DNA of 64,000 nt from Methanosarcina sp. Lineage in GTDB: Archaea; Halobacteriota; Methanosarcinia; Methanosarcinales; Methanosarcinaceae. A program made the position numbers and the translations under genes. Shown piece by piece: positions 63,702 to 64,000 of this stretch; position 1 is the first letter of the stretch, and each line of letters opens with the position of its first letter. The stretch is taken from contig NZ_JAQUVZ010000005.1 of NCBI RefSeq assembly GCF_028693135.1, positions 1-64,000 on the forward strand, read 5' to 3'. Under the pieces are notes generated by a model, which ran no database searches, had not been told where the DNA came from, and saw nothing but the letters and a program-made list of their open reading frames with translations.

Positions 63702-64000
63702 ATGCAGGTCGACGACACACAATCATATCTGGAACAGCTGGAAAGAACGCTGAGCGAATTTTTCTCAAATATAGATAGTGTTACACTTGCTTACCTATTC
63801 GGTTCAACTGTCCGGGGGGAAGCTAACTGCCTGAGTGATATAGATATCGCCGTCCTTTTTGACAATACCCTTACAAAAAAGGAAGCTTTTGACCTTCAGT
63901 TGAAGTTGATAGTTGATCTGGGAGACCTTCTTAAAACAAACAATGTGGATCTTGTCGTGCTCAATGATTCTCCTCTACTCTTAGCATTCAATATCATACG
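63702..64000 (+). CDS. minimal nucleotidyltransferase, MntA-like (partial)
   Basis: The visible 99 residues show the pol-beta-type nucleotidyltransferase motif: LAYLFGSTVRGEANCLSDID, then IAVLF (GS-x(9-11)-D-x-D). The third acid is in VDLVVLND. Such small proteins pair with HEPN RNases as MntA antitoxins that AMPylate the toxin. The gene runs off the window, so the partner is not seen. It starts at the ATG at 63702, close behind the 14-bp repeats. Confidence 0.82.
   Translation, partial: MQVDDTQSYLEQLERTLSEFFSNIDSVTLAYLFGSTVRGEANCLSDIDIAVLFDNTLTKKEAFDLQLKLIVDLGDLLKTNNVDLVVLNDSPLLLAFNII

Overview
The window reads as a chromosomal segment of a methanogenic archaeon of the genus Methanosarcina. 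The evidence is a close match to the prototype gamma-class carbonic anhydrase Cam, a NikR nickel regulator, an archaeal long-type FKBP, archaeal PEF-CTERM surface proteins with an archaeosortase, a very large multi-PAS histidine kinase, ribosome-binding sites of the GGTGATC/GGAGG type, long AT-rich intergenic spacers, and many insertion sequences. The species cannot be fixed from the sequence alone.

Layout. 0-5 kb: an IS701-like end, a RelBE-type toxin-antitoxin pair, tRNA-Ser(UGA), FKBP prolyl isomerase, NikR and two paralogous GNAT acetyltransferases. 5-15 kb: a frameshifted DUF4405-like membrane gene, a three-gene block on the minus strand (ArsR-like regulator, lipoprotein, membrane-anchored winged-helix protein), two related secreted proteins, a HEAT-repeat protein and a polyprenol/phytol-kinase-like enzyme. 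Short tandem repeats sit in nearly every spacer here. 15-25 kb: secreted carbonic anhydrase (cam), a PAP2 phosphatase, a kinase-gene remnant cut by an IS701-like element, a DUF1616 surface protein, an M48 protease, and two complete insertion sequences (IS66 and IS1 families). Both have perfect terminal repeats and perfect 8-bp target duplications. The IS66 transposase has one in-frame TAG; the IS1 transposase needs a -1 frameshift on a run of nine A.

25-45 kb is a surface-polysaccharide and protein-sorting locus: archaeosortase, polysaccharide deacetylase, FemAB-like ligase, acetyltransferases, five glycosyltransferases, a large membrane protein, a Wzx-type flippase, a PIG-L deacetylase and an FkbM methyltransferase, followed by a lipoprotein, a GlcNAc-1-phosphate-transferase-like enzyme and a VanZ-like protein. 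The set resembles bacterial exosortase/EPS loci. 46-52.5 kb holds three PEF-CTERM proteins, the likely archaeosortase substrates, in a repeated array. Near-identical flanks (uvrB 3' fragments, a spacer, a short acidic ORF) surround different secreted cargo domains joined to a constant sorting tail. A degenerate group II intron with a recognisable 34-nt domain V lies antisense at the first uvrB fragment, and an IS4-like element ends the array.

54-61.5 kb repeats the cam-tail/PAP2 segment of 15.9-16.9 kb, and here it leads into an intact 1940-residue histidine kinase with 13 PAS domains, nine of them a regular ~129-residue tandem series. 61.5-63.1 kb is an IscB element: a HEARO/omega-RNA region followed by an intact-looking RNA-guided nuclease ORF with all expected RuvC and HNH residues. 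The window ends inside a minimal nucleotidyltransferase (MntA-like) gene.

The main themes are (1) surface sorting plus glycan assembly, (2) mobile elements that appear to depend on recoding or RNA guidance, and (3) duplication and recombination that have rebuilt the PEF-CTERM array and the cam/PAP2/kinase locus.
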